The notes below the pieces were generated by a model. It was not told the origin of the DNA and made no database searches. It worked only from the letters and a program-made list of their open reading frames with translations. 64,000 nucleotides of DNA from Deinococcus metallilatus (GTDB lineage Bacteria > Deinococcota > Deinococci > Deinococcales > Deinococcaceae): the NCBI RefSeq assembly GCF_004758605.1, contig NZ_CP038512.1, positions 1,000,001 through 1,064,000 on the forward strand. Reading direction: 5' to 3'. How positions within the stretch are numbered: position 1 is the stretch's first letter; each line of letters opens with the position of its first letter. Positions 62,582 to 64,000 of this stretch are shown one piece after another. Both the position numbers and the translations under genes were made by a program.

Positions 62582-64000
<1,419 letters not shown>

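Overview
The window looks like chromosomal DNA of a Deinococcus species. It is strongly GC-rich. It encodes an outer-membrane BamA homologue although most of the gene content is of Gram-positive or Thermus type. It also carries a CrtL-type lycopene cyclase, a LysJ-type aminotransferase, a NurA-HerA resection pair and an IS1182-type transposase start of the kind I associate with deinococci. At least 18 genes have a -10 hexamer (TAnnnT) only about 5-9 nt before the start codon and no Shine-Dalgarno sequence, which is the leaderless arrangement known from this genus.

Layout. 1-2.8 kb is accessory: an AT-richer alpha/beta hydrolase is bracketed by repeats, followed by an IS1182-type transposase fragment and an intact IS5-type element whose ends and TA target duplication can be read. 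2.8-12 kb holds a lipoprotein esterase, a phosphoglycerate-mutase-like phosphatase, lycopene cyclase, a RidA protein, the two-subunit serine dehydratase (sdaAB/sdaAA), a Uma2 protein, a HIT-HAD pair and an SDR. 12-16.8 kb is an NAD block: nadE faces a niaP-pncB-nadM operon whose genes overlap by ATGA. 16.8-24.5 kb holds a DHA2 exporter, a ferritin-like protein, MeaB, an aldehyde dehydrogenase, and a GntR regulator coupled to a fatty-acid hydroxylase. 24.5-36 kb holds two paralogous secreted proteins, methylmalonyl-CoA mutase, rpe-comB, nspC, a short inverted-repeat element, a DUF4384/LGFP wall protein and a leishmanolysin-like lipoprotein. 36-45 kb holds a small HTH protein, a P450-kinase pair, a K+ channel-like protein, DivIVA-YggS and BamA. 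45-49.4 kb holds a 38-residue protein behind an extreme Shine-Dalgarno sequence, RqcH, PanD, an HD-GYP protein and a truncated PRTase. 49.7-64 kb holds a sugar kinase, an HDAC-like deacetylase, a Crp/Fnr regulator, NurA-HerA-P-loop kinase, a MocR regulator divergent from a four-gene operon, LysJ, a MATE exporter and an incomplete ABC importer.

Functional links. Translationally coupled sets (ATGA, GTGA or TTGA overlaps) are frequent: HIT-HAD, niaP-pncB-nadM, rpe-comB, P450-APH, YggS-DivIVA, HD-GYP-PRTase fragment, nurA-herA, cupin-GNAT-PPOX-EamA and the ABC pair. Two dispersed repeat systems occupy the gaps: a GC-rich hairpin family (about 7.1-7.4, 22.7, 31.0 and 49.4 kb) and inverted arrays of an 8-bp AGACnGTY unit (8.2 and 11.9 kb). 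The most unusual locus is at 45.35-45.51 kb. A 9-bp hairpin, a 16-nt perfect complement of the 16S rRNA 3' end and a start-codon hairpin precede an unrecognised small cationic/hydrophobic protein. No rRNA, tRNA or CRISPR array was seen.
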